DNA from: an uncultured Acidimicrobiales bacterium
GTDB lineage: Bacteria > Actinomycetota > Acidimicrobiia > Acidimicrobiales > Aldehydirespiratoraceae
DNA: 64,000 bases
Assembly (NCBI GenBank): GCA_905480195.1
Contig: CAJQPN010000024.1
Coordinates: 31,483-95,482, forward strand
Direction: 5' to 3'
Shown here: one piece after another, positions 63,511 to 64,000 of the stretch
How the letters are laid out: each line of letters opens with the position of its first letter
How positions within the stretch are numbered: position 1 is the stretch's first letter
Notes under the pieces: model-generated
What the model was told of the DNA's origin: nothing
Seen by the model: the letters and a program-made list of their open reading frames with translations, nothing else
The model's database searches: none
Made by a program: the position numbers and the translations under genes

Positions 63511-64000
63511 CTAGAGGGCAAGAAGGATGACGAAGGCGCCGGCCAGGACGGCAGCGCCAGCGAACATGAGGGCGGCGTAGTTTTGAACCTTGCCGGAGTT
63601 GATGGCGCGCAGTTCTTCACCGGAGGCATCAGAGACACGTCCCGACAAGTTGACTGCCCCGTCGACAACGGCTTGATCGATCTTGTGGTACACGAGCTGG
63701 CCGGTCTGCACCGCCGACTCGCCAGCCTTGTTGACCGTTGCGTCGATGACGTTCTGGTTGACCCAGTTCGCCGCACGAGCGAGCGGGCCCTTCGTGAACC
63801 CCGCGATGATGCCTGTGTACAGGTGGTCGAAGTAGTACTTGTTCACCAGCAGCTTGTGGCCGGCCCGAGCGAAGACGTTGGTGGTGGTGACGCCGTTGGG
63901 GATGCCGACGAGTGACTCACCGAGCTGCTTCGAGAGCCGGTCGAGTCGAACGAAGTAGTAGTAGTACGCAAACCCGGCACCGGCGAGGGCGACGAGCGAC
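63511..64000 (-). CDS. nuoL: NADH-quinone oxidoreductase subunit L, C-terminal part
   Basis: The last about 162 codons of NuoL; the 5' end is beyond the window. The segment NKYYFDHLYTGIIAGF is the mark of the lateral-helix region of NuoL, with GVTTTNVFARAGHKLLVN before it and the C-terminal hydrophobic anchor at the end. The lateral helix (HL) couples proton channels in complex I. The frame is open to the edge. Confidence 0.9.
   Translation of the reverse strand, partial: SLVALAGAGFAYYYYFVRLDRLSKQLGESLVGIPNGVTTTNVFARAGHKLLVNKYYFDHLYTGIIAGFTKGPLARAANWVNQNVIDATVNKAGESAVQTGQLVYHKIDQAVVDGAVNLSGRVSDASGEELRAINSGKVQNYAALMFAGAAVLAGAFVILLAL

Overview
The window is high-GC DNA, densely coded on both strands, with many GTG starts and 1- to 8-nt start/stop overlaps. 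Its content points to an actinobacterium, and I infer an Acidimicrobiia-type (Ilumatobacter-like) genome. The evidence is a mycothiol gene (mshC), a PIG-L deacetylase, F420/PPOX-type flavoproteins, actinobacterial DUF3499 and DUF3152 proteins, an SSI-like lipoprotein, and a nuo operon. No rRNA, tRNA, CRISPR array, insertion sequence or prophage was recognised, so this is ordinary chromosome.

Layout. 1-8 kb: end of a class I glutamine amidotransferase, a carotenoid-cleavage-type oxygenase divergent from a CoA ligase/thiolase/enoyl-CoA hydratase operon, a membrane fatty-acid desaturase, and a SulP transporter. 8-14.5 kb (minus): a small Cys-containing ORF, a double GNAT protein, an MFS carrier and a four-subunit sarcosine oxidase in the order A-G-B-D. 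14.7-17.9 kb: an SCO6745-like protein, a nitroreductase-SRPBCC fusion, a peroxiredoxin-like gene interrupted by one in-frame TGA exactly at the redox-Cys position (candidate selenoprotein), and a PPOX flavoprotein. 17.9-24.9 kb: acyl-CoA ligase, homocysteine methyltransferase-like protein, enoyl-CoA hydratase, sulfatase and a BaiN-type flavoprotein. 25-28.7 kb: mshC and cysS side by side, then a serine hydrolase.

28.7-43.9 kb is a mix: PQQ propeller lipoprotein-like protein, DUF983 and DUF3499 overlapping antisense, HAD phosphatase, methyltransferase, a small HExxH protein, 3-hydroxyacyl-CoA dehydrogenase with cyclophilin, zinc-ribbon protein, MBL hydrolase, a frameshifted SSI-like lipoprotein, acetyl-CoA acetyltransferase, DUF3152, TauD dioxygenase with VOC protein, beta-galactosidase and nitroreductase. 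44-52.6 kb is a tryptophan/kynurenine operon: MarR regulator, HAAO, kynureninase, KMO, TDO, aldehyde dehydrogenase, DapA-like lyase and aspartate-dehydrogenase-like protein, facing nadC. The first four enzymes plus NadC can make nicotinate mononucleotide from tryptophan if a formamidase exists elsewhere. The ALDH/DapA/AspDH trio has no obvious place in that route.

52.7-64 kb: MpaB-like oxygenase, MazG-like protein, HD protein with an F420/PPOX enzyme, asd, an HD-only relative of the CCA-adding enzyme, SDR, PIG-L deacetylase, TetR, then nuoL-nuoM-nuoN followed at once by a MidA/NDUFAF7-type methyltransferase that probably serves complex I.

Two window-wide features stand out. About twenty first-in-transcript genes have a TANNNT hexamer 6-8 nt before the start codon, which predicts extensive leaderless transcription. 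Convergent gene pairs are often only 1-9 nt apart, leaving no room for intrinsic terminators. All function calls come from reading motifs in the sequence; no database search was run.
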